A DNA stretch of 64,000 nucleotides from Prauserella_A oleivorans (GTDB taxonomy: Bacteria; Actinomycetota; Actinomycetes; Mycobacteriales; Pseudonocardiaceae): assembly GCF_042685745.1 (NCBI RefSeq), contig NZ_JBHUNT010000001.1, positions 3,658,001-3,722,000 of the forward strand. Reading direction: 5' to 3'. The notes below the pieces were generated by a model. That model did not search any database and was not told where the DNA came from. It saw only the letters and a program-made list of their open reading frames with translations. The translations under genes and the position numbers were made by a program. Shown piece by piece: positions 24,728 to 33,003 of this stretch. How positions within the stretch are numbered: the stretch's first letter is position 1; every line of letters begins with the position of its first letter.

Positions 24728-25031
24728 GGGCGAGCTCCACGCAGCGCCGGGCGACGAGGCGGGCCAAGAAGCGCCGCACCTCGTCGTCGGGGACGGTTCG
24801 ATAGCGCTCGCCCAGCTCGGCGACGATCTCGGCCACCGTGTGCCGCCCGTCGCACAGCTGCAGGATGTCCGCGCCGCTGACGTTCAGCACCACCACCGTC
24901 TCGGGGAGCTGGAGGATGTGCCGCTGCCGGGTTCGGCTGAAGCTCAGCCGCACATGGCGCGCCAACCGGGGCCGGTCCGAACCGGACACCTCGCCGAGTC
25001 GGGACATGGTTGCGGTTGTGTCGGGGTCCAT
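24720..25031 (-). CDS. pqqD: PqqD peptide chaperone (RiPP recognition element)
   Basis: A 103-residue winged-helix RRE protein that binds PqqA and presents it to PqqE. Recognisable PqqD features are RLARHVRLSFSRTRQRHILQ, then LQLPETVVVLNVSGADILQL and CDGRHTVAEIVAELGERY, the typical 'G-x-H-T-V-x-E-I' helix pair. The ATG at 25031 lies five bases after the pqqC stop. The first 20 residues are a less conserved extension; a start further in is possible. It is in the pqqABCDE operon. Confidence 0.94.
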   Translation of the reverse strand: MDPDTTATMSRLGEVSGSDRPRLARHVRLSFSRTRQRHILQLPETVVVLNVSGADILQLCDGRHTVAEIVAELGERYRTVPDDEVRRFLARLVARRCVELAHG

Positions 25032-25036
25032 GGCGC

Positions 25037-25768
25037 TCACTCCGGGTAGGCCTGGTCGATGGCGTTCATCAGGCTCCACAGGACGTCGCACTTGAACGAC
25101 AGCGCATCGACGGCGCGGGCCTGGGACTCCGCTGACAGGCAGTGCGTGGTGACGACCTCGAGCGCGTGCTCGCAGTCTCGGGGCGCCTGCTCGAGGCGGG
25201 CCCGGAAGTAGGCGAGGCCCTCCGGGTCGATCCAGTCGTACCACCGCTCGAACGCGGCCAGCCGCTCCGCCATCAGCCCGGGAGCGAACAACTCGGTGAG
25301 CGAGGAGGCCACGGCCTCCACCCACGGGCGAGTCCGGGCGAAGTTGACGTAGGCGTCGACCGCGAACCGCACCCCGGGGACGAGGTGCCGGTGGTCCCGG
25401 ACCTCGTCGCGGGTCAGGCCGGTGGCCTCGGCGAGGCGCAGCCACGCCTCGATGCCGCCCTCGCCGGCGGCAGTGCCGTCGTGGTCGACGATCCGCCGGA
25501 TCCAGCGGCGGCGGACCTCGACGTCGGGGCAGTTGGCGAGGATCGCCGCGTCCTTGCGGGGGATGTTCTCCTGGTAGTAGAAGCGGTTGGCCACCCATCC
25601 CTGGATCTGCCTGCGGCTCAACCGCCCGGCGTTCATCCTGATGTGGAACGGATGCTGGTCGTGGTAGCGGCGCGAGTGGGCCCGCAGCGTCTCGACGAAG
25701 GCGTCGGTTCCCATGGCCCGTGCTGCCGGGTCGGCCGGTCCCGCCGGGGTTGTCGTCGTCGTTGGCAC
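25037..25768 (-). CDS. pqqC: Pyrroloquinoline-quinone synthase PqqC
   Basis: This 243-residue all-helical oxidase catalyses the final ring closure and eight-electron oxidation to PQQ. Family motifs are HPFHIRMNAGRLSRRQIQGW and VANRFYYQENIPRKDAAILA. RRIVDHDGTAAGEGGIEAWL and the C-terminal DALSFKCDVLWSLMNAIDQA are also present. The GTG at 25768 is chosen because it falls just after the pqqB stop (25773-25775) and adds only a short Thr/Pro leader. ATG at 25714 (MGTDAFVETLRAHSRRYH) is an equally sensible start for the folded domain. Confidence 0.96.
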   Translation of the reverse strand: MPTTTTTPAGPADPAARAMGTDAFVETLRAHSRRYHDQHPFHIRMNAGRLSRRQIQGWVANRFYYQENIPRKDAAILANCPDVEVRRRWIRRIVDHDGTAAGEGGIEAWLRLAEATGLTRDEVRDHRHLVPGVRFAVDAYVNFARTRPWVEAVASSLTELFAPGLMAERLAAFERWYDWIDPEGLAYFRARLEQAPRDCEHALEVVTTHCLSAESQARAVDALSFKCDVLWSLMNAIDQAYPE

Positions 25769-25772
25769 GGCG

Positions 25773-26663
25773 TTACACCTCGACCTCGAGACCGTCCATG
25801 GCAACCTCCATGCCACTGTCCTCCACGATGCGCCGCTCGGGCGAGTTCTCCAGCAGGATCGGGTTGGTGTTGTTCATGTGCACGAAGATCGTCCGCCGCA
25901 CGCCCAGCGAGGGGAGCTCCGCCAGGCTGCCGCCCGGTCCGTCGATGGGGAGGTGGCCCATCTCCCGGGCCGTCCTGCCGGCCAGACCGAGCCGGACCAG
26001 CTCGTCGTCGCGCCAGCACGTTCCGTCGATCAGCAGGCATCGGCAGCCTTGGATCTCCGCCTTCACCGCCGGTGTCAGCGCCTGCACTCCGGGCAGGTAT
26101 GCCAGCGTCCCTCCGGTGTGTGCGTCGGTCAGCCGGTAGCCGACGACGCGGCCATGGTCCACAGTGGGCCCGAACCGGTTTCGCTTCGTGGTGGGCACGT
26201 CGAACGCGCGGCAGGTCAGCCCGTCGGCCAACGTGACGTCCTCGCCGGGGACCACCGCCCGCCACTCGACCGCGCAGTAACGCTCGAGTGTCCACAACAG
26301 ACCCGACCCGTCCCGCAGCGTCTTGTGCACCGCCGGCGTGGCGTACAGACGCAGGCCCGCACTCTCCCGCAACAGCAGCAGGCCGAGAGTGTGGTCGAGC
26401 TCGGCGTCGGTGAGCAGCACCGCCTCGATCGGTGTCGTCCGACTGGCGGCGGGGTGCAGGCCGGGGAAGGCCTCGATCTGCGTGTGGACGTCGGGGGAGG
26501 CGTTGATCAGGAACCAGCGCCGACCATCGCCGCTGACAGCGACCGACGACTGGGTGCGTGGGCGGCCGGACCCCGAGCGGACAGCAGTGCACACCGGGCA
26601 ACCGCAGTTCCACTGTGGGGAGCCGCCTCCTGCAGCCGAGCCCAGCACCCGCAGCCACACCAT
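25773..26663 (-). CDS. pqqB: PQQ biosynthesis protein PqqB (metallo-beta-lactamase fold hydroxylase)
   Basis: The 296-residue protein begins with the PqqB hallmark VLGSAAGGGSPQWNCGCPVC, including the zinc-binding CxCxxC. It also has LINASPDVHTQIE and the metal motif LLTDAELDHTLGLL. The C-terminal IFVHMNNTNPILLENSPERR, characteristic of PqqB, is present. PqqB hydroxylates the crosslinked tyrosine during PQQ formation. It starts 64 bp downstream of pqqA. Confidence 0.96.
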   Translation of the reverse strand: MVWLRVLGSAAGGGSPQWNCGCPVCTAVRSGSGRPRTQSSVAVSGDGRRWFLINASPDVHTQIEAFPGLHPAASRTTPIEAVLLTDAELDHTLGLLLLRESAGLRLYATPAVHKTLRDGSGLLWTLERYCAVEWRAVVPGEDVTLADGLTCRAFDVPTTKRNRFGPTVDHGRVVGYRLTDAHTGGTLAYLPGVQALTPAVKAEIQGCRCLLIDGTCWRDDELVRLGLAGRTAREMGHLPIDGPGGSLAELPSLGVRRTIFVHMNNTNPILLENSPERRIVEDSGMEVAMDGLEVEV

Positions 26664-26727
26664 GACACTCCGTCCGTGAGTCGCGGGCGGGCGCCGGACC
26701 GGGGTCCAGCGCCCGCTCCACGTTCGG

Positions 26728-26823
26728 TCAGTCCTCCAGCTGAGCGACGTACATGGTCACTTCAGGGGCGACTGCGATCTCATCGAACTCGGGCGTCTCC
26801 CACACGACGAGCTCAGACTCCAT
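26728..26823 (-). CDS. pqqA: PQQ precursor peptide PqqA (31 residues)
   Basis: A 31-codon gene. The peptide starts MESELVVWETPEFDEIAVAP and continues EVTMYVAQLED. The E-V-T-M-Y pentad carries the Glu and Tyr, three residues apart, that PqqE joins to make PQQ; the same E-V-T-x-Y spacing is seen in PqqA of other bacteria. A strong AGGAGG (about 26832-26837) precedes the ATG. It lies between the PQQ alcohol dehydrogenase stop (49 bp upstream) and pqqB. The acidic, Trp-containing leader part fits the PqqD-binding region. Confidence 0.94.
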   Translation of the reverse strand: MESELVVWETPEFDEIAVAPEVTMYVAQLED

Positions 26824-26872
26824 GGATCCACCTCCTCTCCGCCAGACGACTCCGGCAGGTGGTTTCACAGCA

Positions 26873-28571
26873 TTACGTTTCCGGGAGAGCGAACGTGATC
26901 AGCGCACTTCCGTGGCCGGCGCCGAGCATGCCGGGGAGGAATCCCTCGGACCAGGCGCCCCAGCCGACCGGTACGGCGATGTACTGCCTGCCGTCGACCA
27001 TGTAGGTCGTCGGGTTGCTGTGGTGGCCGCTTCCGCACTGGAACTGCCACAGCAGCTCGCCGGTCCGGGCGTCGAGCGCGTTGAACTCCCCAGTGGGCTC
27101 GCCGGCGAACACCAGGTCGCCGCCCGTGGCCAGCACCGAGGCGCACATCGGAAGCTCGTTGCGCCAGCGCCACTTCTCCTCGCCACGAGCGTCGAACGCG
27201 CTGATACTTCCCGTCATGTCCTCGATGTCCACCTGAACACCGGCGCCCCAGTAGGGGATGCTCTCCTTGAACTCCCGGCGCCGCCGGGTGGCCGTGGCAC
27301 CGACATCCTGGACCGGGACGTAGAAGAGCTCGGTCTTGGGGCTGTAGGCGGCGTGGGTCCATTCCTTGGCGCCGGCCGGGCCCGGGTAGAAGTGGACCGG
27401 CACCCCTTCTTCGTCGGGGTACACCTTGGGGGTCACCTGGCCGTCCCTGGTGATCGCTCCCCAGGTGATGCGGTCCACGAACGGGGTGATCTGCACCAGC
27501 TCGCCGTTCGTGCGGTCCAGGACGAAGAAGTAGCCGTTCTTGTCGAAGTGCCCGAGCAGCTTGCGCCCCTCCGACTCGAACAGGATGCACTCGCCGATGC
27601 TGTCGTAGTCCCACACGTCGTGCGGGGTGCACTGGTAGTGCCAGCGGATCTGACCGGCGTCGACGTCGACGGCGACGATGCTGTCGGTGTAGAGGTTGTC
27701 GCCCTCGCGGACTCCCCCGTCGAAGTCGGGCGCCGGGTTCCCGGTGCCCACGTAGAGCAGGTTGGTCTCCGGATCGAAGGTGGCGGTGATCCAGCAGTTG
27801 GCGCCACCACGCGCCCAGGCTTCGCCGTCGGCGGGCCAGGTGTCGGAGCCGGGTTCTCCGGGCTTCGGGACCATGTAGCAACGCCACTGGTACTCGCCCG
27901 TCTCGAGGTCGAAGGCGTCGAGGTGGCCGCGCACCCCGAACTCCCCGCCGGAGCTGCCGACGATGACCTTGTTCTTCACGATGAGCGGTGCGACCGTGGC
28001 GCTCTCCCCGGCCCGCACGTCGCCGTAGATCCGGTCCCAGACCTTCTTGCCCGTGGTGGCATCGAGCGCGAGCACGTGGGCGTTCGCCGTGACGACGAAG
28101 ACCTTCCCGGCGGCCACGGCGACGCCGCGGTTGACGTTTCCGCAGCACAGCGACACATCGAAGGGGACCGCGTGCTTGTACCGCCAGATCTCGATACCCG
28201 TCTTCGCGTCGAGGGCCCACACCCAGCCGTCCCAGCCGGCGAGGAACATGATCCCGTCGACCACGATCGGCGCGGCCTCGAACGAGTAGGTCGAGGTGCC
28301 CGCGATGATGCCGGTCGTGCCGGCCTGGAAGACCCAGGCAGGGGCGAGCCGCTTGACGTTCTCCGTGTTGATCTGGTCAAGCGGGCTGTACCGCTGTCCG
28401 TTGTAGGCGCCGTAATAGGTGAGCCAGTTCTGCGGCTCCGAGCGGGCGTTCAGAATGCGCTCGTAGTTGACGTCGCGAACCACCGGCGGCGCGACGTCGC
28501 CCCCCCGGGACCTTCCCGCTCAGGTTTCCCTGATCGATGGCCTCGCCCGCGTCCACGTATTCGACGGTCAT
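26873..28571 (-). CDS. PQQ-dependent alcohol dehydrogenase with lanthanide signature; frameshift near the 5' end
   Basis: An eight-bladed quinoprotein propeller of the methanol/ethanol dehydrogenase family. Numbering from the GTG at 28483: adjacent Cys113-Cys114 (SLCCGNVNRG), metal Glu181 (SSGGEFGVRG), Asn249 (YVGTGNPAPD), and Asp292-Tyr-Asp294 (HDVWDYDSIG). The second Asp is the extra ligand of lanthanide-dependent XoxF/PedH enzymes; calcium enzymes have Ala there. The natural start is probably ATG 28571 with GGAGG (MTVEYVDAGEAIDQGNLSG). A run of seven G (minus strand, 28500-28506) throws that frame out; one G fewer would join it to DVAPPVVRDVNYERI. No signal peptide is visible in either reading, odd for this family. 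Confidence 0.88.
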
Positions 28572-28586
28572 CGTGCGTCCTCCAAT

Positions 28587-29048
28587 CTAGGGCCGCGGTT
28601 GGTCGGGACGGTCCAGGCGAGCCTCCGGCGGAACATCTCCCAGCACCACGATGGCGCCGGTCAGTCCCCGGCCTTCGTCGTTGCCCGTCGGCGAGCTGAA
28701 CCAGTAGTAGCCCGGGCCGTCGAGGTTGAGGGTCGCCCGTCCTCGAGAATGGTTCACCAACCAGATGAATTTCCTGTCCCCATTGCTCGGCAGCAGCGCG
28801 CAGTGCGTGTTCAGGTCGTCGTTGATGAGTTCGAGGTCGATATCACCCCCGTGGGGCATGACCAGAATGGAGGGATCCCAGGAGATCTCATCGGGCCGGA
28901 TCCGGATTGTCGCCTCCATTCGGCCATCGGCCTTCTCCGTTGCCTGCCCGATTCTTCCGGTGCCCAGCACCTTGCCCAGTGCCGCCTTGTTCTGCGCGTC
29001 CAACCCGAGCTCGTCCAGCAGGTGGTCTCGATCCTGCATGGTTGTCAT
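28587..29048 (-). CDS. Small cupredoxin-like PQQ-associated protein (MSMEG_3727-like)
   Basis: A 153-residue protein, 15 bp upstream of the PQQ dehydrogenase. The C-terminal 100 residues resemble a cupredoxin beta-sandwich: LVMPHGGDIDLELINDDLNT, then THCALLPSNGDRKFIWLVN and GPGYYWFSSPTGNDEGRGLT. One copper-type His is present, but the usual Cys-x-x-x-x-His loop near the end is replaced by SSPTGNDEGRG, so type-1 copper binding is doubtful. From memory, a family named after MSMEG_3727 is linked to PQQ enzymes in actinobacteria. No export signal is visible. The ATG at 29048 follows GGAGGTGA. It may serve electron transfer or maturation. Confidence 0.72.
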   Translation of the reverse strand: MTTMQDRDHLLDELGLDAQNKAALGKVLGTGRIGQATEKADGRMEATIRIRPDEISWDPSILVMPHGGDIDLELINDDLNTHCALLPSNGDRKFIWLVNHSRGRATLNLDGPGYYWFSSPTGNDEGRGLTGAIVVLGDVPPEARLDRPDQPRP

Positions 29049-29378
29049 CGGGCGTCACCTCCTCATCCAGGGTCCTGTATCTGCTTGGCACAAGAAGCAC
29101 ACGGTGCGACATGGCAATGGCTCGGCTGGCCGAAACCCCAGATTCGCCGGTGCTGCCGGCAGAAGCAGACTTGAAGGCGCGAACCTGATTGTGATTGCAT
29201 GGGAACCATCACATGAACTCATTGCATGGCTTTATCCATGAATTGCAAAATTACCAATCAAGCAGAACTCTACGCCGCGAGAATCGTACCGACAAGGGCG
29301 GTCGCCAAGTCGATCGGGCCGCGCCGTTCGTCCGGCCCCGGGTACCGTTCGTACCCGATTTCCCGCCATTGCATGGGA
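29049..29378. promoter_or_regulatory. AT-rich leader of the PQQ dehydrogenase operon with ATTGCATGG repeats
   Basis: No gene is seen here. The stretch 29180-29290 is much more AT-rich than its surroundings. ATTGCATGG occurs three times on the plus strand, at 29194-29202, 29221-29229 and 29368-29376. Between them lies TTGCATGG-N6-CCATGAATTGCAA, an imperfect inverted arrangement (29222-29247). The region must carry the minus-strand promoter for 29048 onward, so these could be operators, or targets of the Lsr2 type that prefers AT-rich DNA. The ribosome site GGAGGTGA lies at about 29054-29061. Confidence 0.5.
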
Positions 29379-31592
29379 TCAGGTGAGGTCGTATCGGTCG
29401 AGGTTCATCACCTTGTCCCACGCGGCGACGAAGTCGTGTACGAACTTCTCCCCGGCGTCGTCGCTCGCGTAGACCTCGGCGAGCGCCCGTAGCTCGGAGT
29501 TCGAGCCGAACACGAGGTCGACGCGGCTGCCGGTCCACCTCACCTCGCCGCTGCGCCGGTCGCGGCCCTCGAACGTCTCGGCGTCCTCGGACACCGGCGA
29601 CCACTCGATGCCCATGTCGAGCAGGTTCACGAAGAAGTCGTTGGTCAGGCACCCGGGTCGCGGGGTGAGTACGCCGAGCGGGGACTGCCCGGAGATCGCT
29701 CCCAGCACGCGCAGGCCGCCCACCAGGACGGTCATCTCGGGCGGACTGAGGGTCAGCAGGTTCGCCCGGTCGATCAGCTGGTGTTCCGACGGCAGCCGGG
29801 TGCCCTTACCCCGGTAGTTGCGGAAACCGTCGGCTGCGGGTTCGAGCGCCGCGAAGGATTCCACGTCGGTCCACTCCTGGGACGCGTCCATGCGGCCCGC
29901 GGTGAAGGGGACCTCGATGTCGTGGCCGGCGGCCGCCGCGGCCTGCTCAACCGCGGCACATCCACCGAGCACGATGAGATCGGCCAGCGAGACCCTCTTG
30001 CCGTCGGCCTGGTTGCCGTCGAAGGATTCCTGGATCTCTTCCAGGACGCGCAACACCTGCCCCAGGGTGTCCGGGTCGTTGACCTCCCAGCGGCGCTGTG
30101 GCTCGAGGCGGATACGCGCGCCGTTGGCCCCGCCGCGCTTGTCGCTGACGCGGAAGGTCGAGGCCGACGCCCACGCGGTGGACACGAGCTGGGCGGTGGA
30201 CAGCCCCGAGCCGAGGATCGTGGCCTTGAGCGCTGCGATGTCCGTCTCGTCCACCACGGCGTGGTCGACGGTGGGGATCGGGTCCTGCCAGAGGAGTCGC
30301 TCCTTCGGCACCAGCGGGCCGAGGTAACGCTGGATCGGCCCCATGTCGAGGTGTGTCAGCTTGAACCAGACCCTGGCGAAGGCATCCGTCAGCTGGTCGG
30401 GATTCTCCAGAAAGCGTCGCGCGATCGGTTCGTAGACCGGGTCGAACCGCAGCGCGAGGTCCGTCGTCAGAACCGTCGGGGCGTGGGTCTTCGACGGGCT
30501 GTGGGCGTCCGGCACGGTGCCGGCCCCGGCACCGCCTCTCGGAATCCACTGCCACAGACCGGCGGGGCTCAGTTCCAGGTCCCACTCGTAACCGAACAGG
30601 GTTTCGAGGAAGCTGTTGTCCCATCGGGTCGGGGTGGGTGTCCACGTACCCTCGAGGCCGCTGGAAATGGTGTCGGCTCCCTTTCCGGTACCGTAGCTGC
30701 TCCTCCACCCCAGGCCTTGGTCCTCGAGCGGGGCGCCCTCGGGTTCGGGGCCGAGGTGACGCTCCGGGTCGGCCGCGCCGTGGGTCTTGCCGAACGTGTG
30801 CCCACCCGCGATGAGCGCGACGGTCTCCTCGTCGTTCATCCCCATGCGCCGGAACGTCTGGCGGATGTCCCGGGCCGCGGTGAGCGGGTCCGGGACGGTG
30901 TTCGGGCCCTCCGGGTTGACGTAGATGAGACCCATCTGGTCGGCGGCCAGGGGGTCCTCCAGGTTCCGGACGCCGCCGTGGCGCTCGTCTCCGAGCCAGG
31001 CGCGCTCCGGACCCCAGTAGACGTCCTCGTCGGACTCCCAGACGTCGCGGCGGCCACCGGCGAAGCCGAAGGTCGGCAAGCCCATCGTCTCCAGGGCCCG
31101 GTTGCCCGCGAAAATCATCAGGTCCGCCCAGGAGATCTTGCGGCCGTACTTCTTCTTCACCGGCCACAGCAGGCGGCGCGCCTTGTCCAGGTTGCGATTG
31201 TCCGGCCAGCTGTTCAGCGGCGCGAATCGCTGCATGCCCGCGCCCGCGCCGCCGCGGCCGTCACTGACCCGGTACGTCCCGGCGCTGTGCCACACCATCC
31301 GGATCACGAGCGGCCCGTAGTGGCCGAAGTCGGCGGGCCACCAGTCCTGGGAGGTCGTCAGCACCTCGTCGACGTCCCTCGTCAGGGCGTCGAGGTCGAG
31401 CGTCCGGAACTCCGCGGCGTAGTCGAAGTCCGCGCCCATGGGGTCCGACGCCGCGGGGTTCTTCCGGAGGATGGTCAGGTCGAGCCGGTTCGGCCACCAG
31501 TCGTGGTTGCTTGCGCCGCCGGCCGGATGCCTGTGGTGGCCGGCCGGGGCGGAGATGCCGAGGCCGCCAGTAGGGTGCGGGCTGTCGGACAC
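29379..31592 (-). CDS. katG: Catalase-peroxidase KatG
   Basis: The 737-residue bifunctional haem enzyme removes H2O2. The N-terminal active domain has the distal Arg/Trp/His set in IRMVWHSAGTYRVSDGRGGA, the proximal haem histidine region ALIAGGHTFGKTHGAADPE and the interdomain-loop motif GLIYVNPEGPNTVPDPL containing the adduct tyrosine. The second, haem-free peroxidase-like half ends in the usual HDFVAAWDKVMNLDRYDL. Length and both domains are complete. It lies downstream of the GAF-LytTR regulator by 19 bp and upstream of the PQQ block. A role against peroxide made by oxidation of alcohols is an inference. ATG at 31592. Confidence 0.97.
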   Translation of the reverse strand: MSDSPHPTGGLGISAPAGHHRHPAGGASNHDWWPNRLDLTILRKNPAASDPMGADFDYAAEFRTLDLDALTRDVDEVLTTSQDWWPADFGHYGPLVIRMVWHSAGTYRVSDGRGGAGAGMQRFAPLNSWPDNRNLDKARRLLWPVKKKYGRKISWADLMIFAGNRALETMGLPTFGFAGGRRDVWESDEDVYWGPERAWLGDERHGGVRNLEDPLAADQMGLIYVNPEGPNTVPDPLTAARDIRQTFRRMGMNDEETVALIAGGHTFGKTHGAADPERHLGPEPEGAPLEDQGLGWRSSYGTGKGADTISSGLEGTWTPTPTRWDNSFLETLFGYEWDLELSPAGLWQWIPRGGAGAGTVPDAHSPSKTHAPTVLTTDLALRFDPVYEPIARRFLENPDQLTDAFARVWFKLTHLDMGPIQRYLGPLVPKERLLWQDPIPTVDHAVVDETDIAALKATILGSGLSTAQLVSTAWASASTFRVSDKRGGANGARIRLEPQRRWEVNDPDTLGQVLRVLEEIQESFDGNQADGKRVSLADLIVLGGCAAVEQAAAAAGHDIEVPFTAGRMDASQEWTDVESFAALEPAADGFRNYRGKGTRLPSEHQLIDRANLLTLSPPEMTVLVGGLRVLGAISGQSPLGVLTPRPGCLTNDFFVNLLDMGIEWSPVSEDAETFEGRDRRSGEVRWTGSRVDLVFGSNSELRALAEVYASDDAGEKFVHDFVAAWDKVMNLDRYDLT

Positions 31593-31611
31593 GGGAACCC
31601 TCCCGGGAAGT

Positions 31612-33003
31612 TCAGATTTTCAGCGCGCGCCGCACGGCCGGCACGTTGCGCCGGGAGACCGGCAGCATCGTGTTCTTCCGGTCGTCCATGACCAGGGACA
31701 ACTCGCCCTTGAGCCCGCGCTCGATCTCGCGGATGCGGCTGAGGTTGACCACATACCGGCGGTGTACCCGCAGGAAGCCCGCATCCGCCAGCTCGTCGTC
31801 GAGCTTGTCCAGGCCCGGGGTGGCGGCTCTCAACCGCCCCTGGTCGGTGGAGAGCAACACGTCGTTTCCTTCCGACTCGGCGAAGGCGATCTCCGACAGC
31901 CGCAGCAGCACCATCCGGTTGTCGCGCGTCGCGACCAGCCTGCGCGGCTCCGCACATGGGGCGGGCGCTTCGGCCCGGGGCAACCGGGCCCCGTCGGCGG
32001 TGCCGAACGAGATCAGGTTCCCGATCAGGCGTCCGGAACTGAAGACGGGCCGGATGCTGATCGACGTCGGCTCGTCGGAGAGGTGGGTGAAGACCTGGGT
32101 CGAGCCGATCCAGTCCGGATTGTGGGCTCCCTGCCGCACGGCATACCGGACGGCTCCGACCAGTTCCGGCAGCCCGGGGTTCCATCGCAGCGTCGGGTCG
32201 ACCGCCGGGGTGGAGGCCGGCACGCCCATGAGCACGCTTGCCAAGTCGTCGGCGATCACCACCTTGCCCGCGGTGTCCAGGGCGGCGATCGCCGCCCTGG
32301 AGCGGGCCCTGGCCTGGGTGAACGCCGCGACCAGCTCCGCACCGCTGTCCCGGGCGTGCTTTTTCAGGGTTGCCTGGGTGACGGTGGCCGCGTTCGCCAG
32401 CCAGCTTCCCGCGGCGGCGGGGAGCTGGCTGCGCCAGCAGGAGATGTTCAGGACAGCGATCGGCTCCCTGGTCACCACGTCACGCACCGCGACGCCCGCG
32501 CAGACCCAGTTGTGAAACCCCTGGCACCAGTGTTCGGCGCCCCTGATCGAGACCGGGCCGTGCGCCTCGAGCGCCGTGCCCATGGCGTTGGTGCCTGCCG
32601 CGCACTCCGACCAGCAGAACCAGGGCGCCAGATTGGACTCGGTGGCCCTGGCGAGCGTGGCTTGGTCGCCCCATTCGGCGAGGATCCGGCCGGTGGCATC
32701 GGTGACCGTGACGACGCCACCGAGGTTCTCCATCTCATGCGCCACGGAGGCAGCACGAAACCCCAGCTCGGCGAAGACGACGTCGTGCTCGGGTGTGTGG
32801 TCGGGCTCCGCGACGGCCAACGGCGCCGCGGCGAGGTGAGGGTCGACCCGGTATTGCTCCCGGCAGCGATGCCAGGAGATCGCCACCAGCGGTCGTACAG
32901 CCGGAACGTGATCTTCGCCTTGCACGAACCGTTCCCATGCCGCCAGCACGGTGCCGCTGCCCGGGTTCGCAGGCTTTGGCTCACGCCGATGCGCATCCCT
33001 CAT
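31612..33003 (-). CDS. GAF-domain LytTR-type transcriptional regulator
   Basis: A protein of about 463 residues. The N-terminal half resembles GAF-containing activators of the acetoin/alcohol-catabolism type: AAWERFVQGEDHV, then PLVAISWHRCREQYRVDP. The GAF core follows with GAEHWCQGFHNWVCAGVAVR and REPIAVLNISCW. The C-terminal 100 residues are a LytTR DNA-binding domain (MVLLRLSEIAFAESEGNDVL and DELADAGFLRVHRRYVVNLS). This pairing is less usual than GAF with Fis/sigma54. It probably senses a substrate and controls katG and perhaps the PQQ genes. ATG at 33003 is one option; ATG at 33027 and longer readings are in frame and no strong ribosome site decides. Confidence 0.8.
   Translation of the reverse strand: MRDAHRREPKPANPGSGTVLAAWERFVQGEDHVPAVRPLVAISWHRCREQYRVDPHLAAAPLAVAEPDHTPEHDVVFAELGFRAASVAHEMENLGGVVTVTDATGRILAEWGDQATLARATESNLAPWFCWSECAAGTNAMGTALEAHGPVSIRGAEHWCQGFHNWVCAGVAVRDVVTREPIAVLNISCWRSQLPAAAGSWLANAATVTQATLKKHARDSGAELVAAFTQARARSRAAIAALDTAGKVVIADDLASVLMGVPASTPAVDPTLRWNPGLPELVGAVRYAVRQGAHNPDWIGSTQVFTHLSDEPTSISIRPVFSSGRLIGNLISFGTADGARLPRAEAPAPCAEPRRLVATRDNRMVLLRLSEIAFAESEGNDVLLSTDQGRLRAATPGLDKLDDELADAGFLRVHRRYVVNLSRIREIERGLKGELSLVMDDRKNTMLPVSRRNVPAVRRALKI

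Noticed and set aside
28377..28571. Programmed ribosomal frameshift at the 7-G run of the PQQ dehydrogenase
   Set aside because: No slippery heptamer with downstream stimulator was evident. An indel or sequencing error in a homopolymer is simpler.
26873..29048. Cytochrome c partner for the PQQ dehydrogenase
   Set aside because: No CxxCH haem motif protein is encoded next to it; the companion is cupredoxin-like instead.
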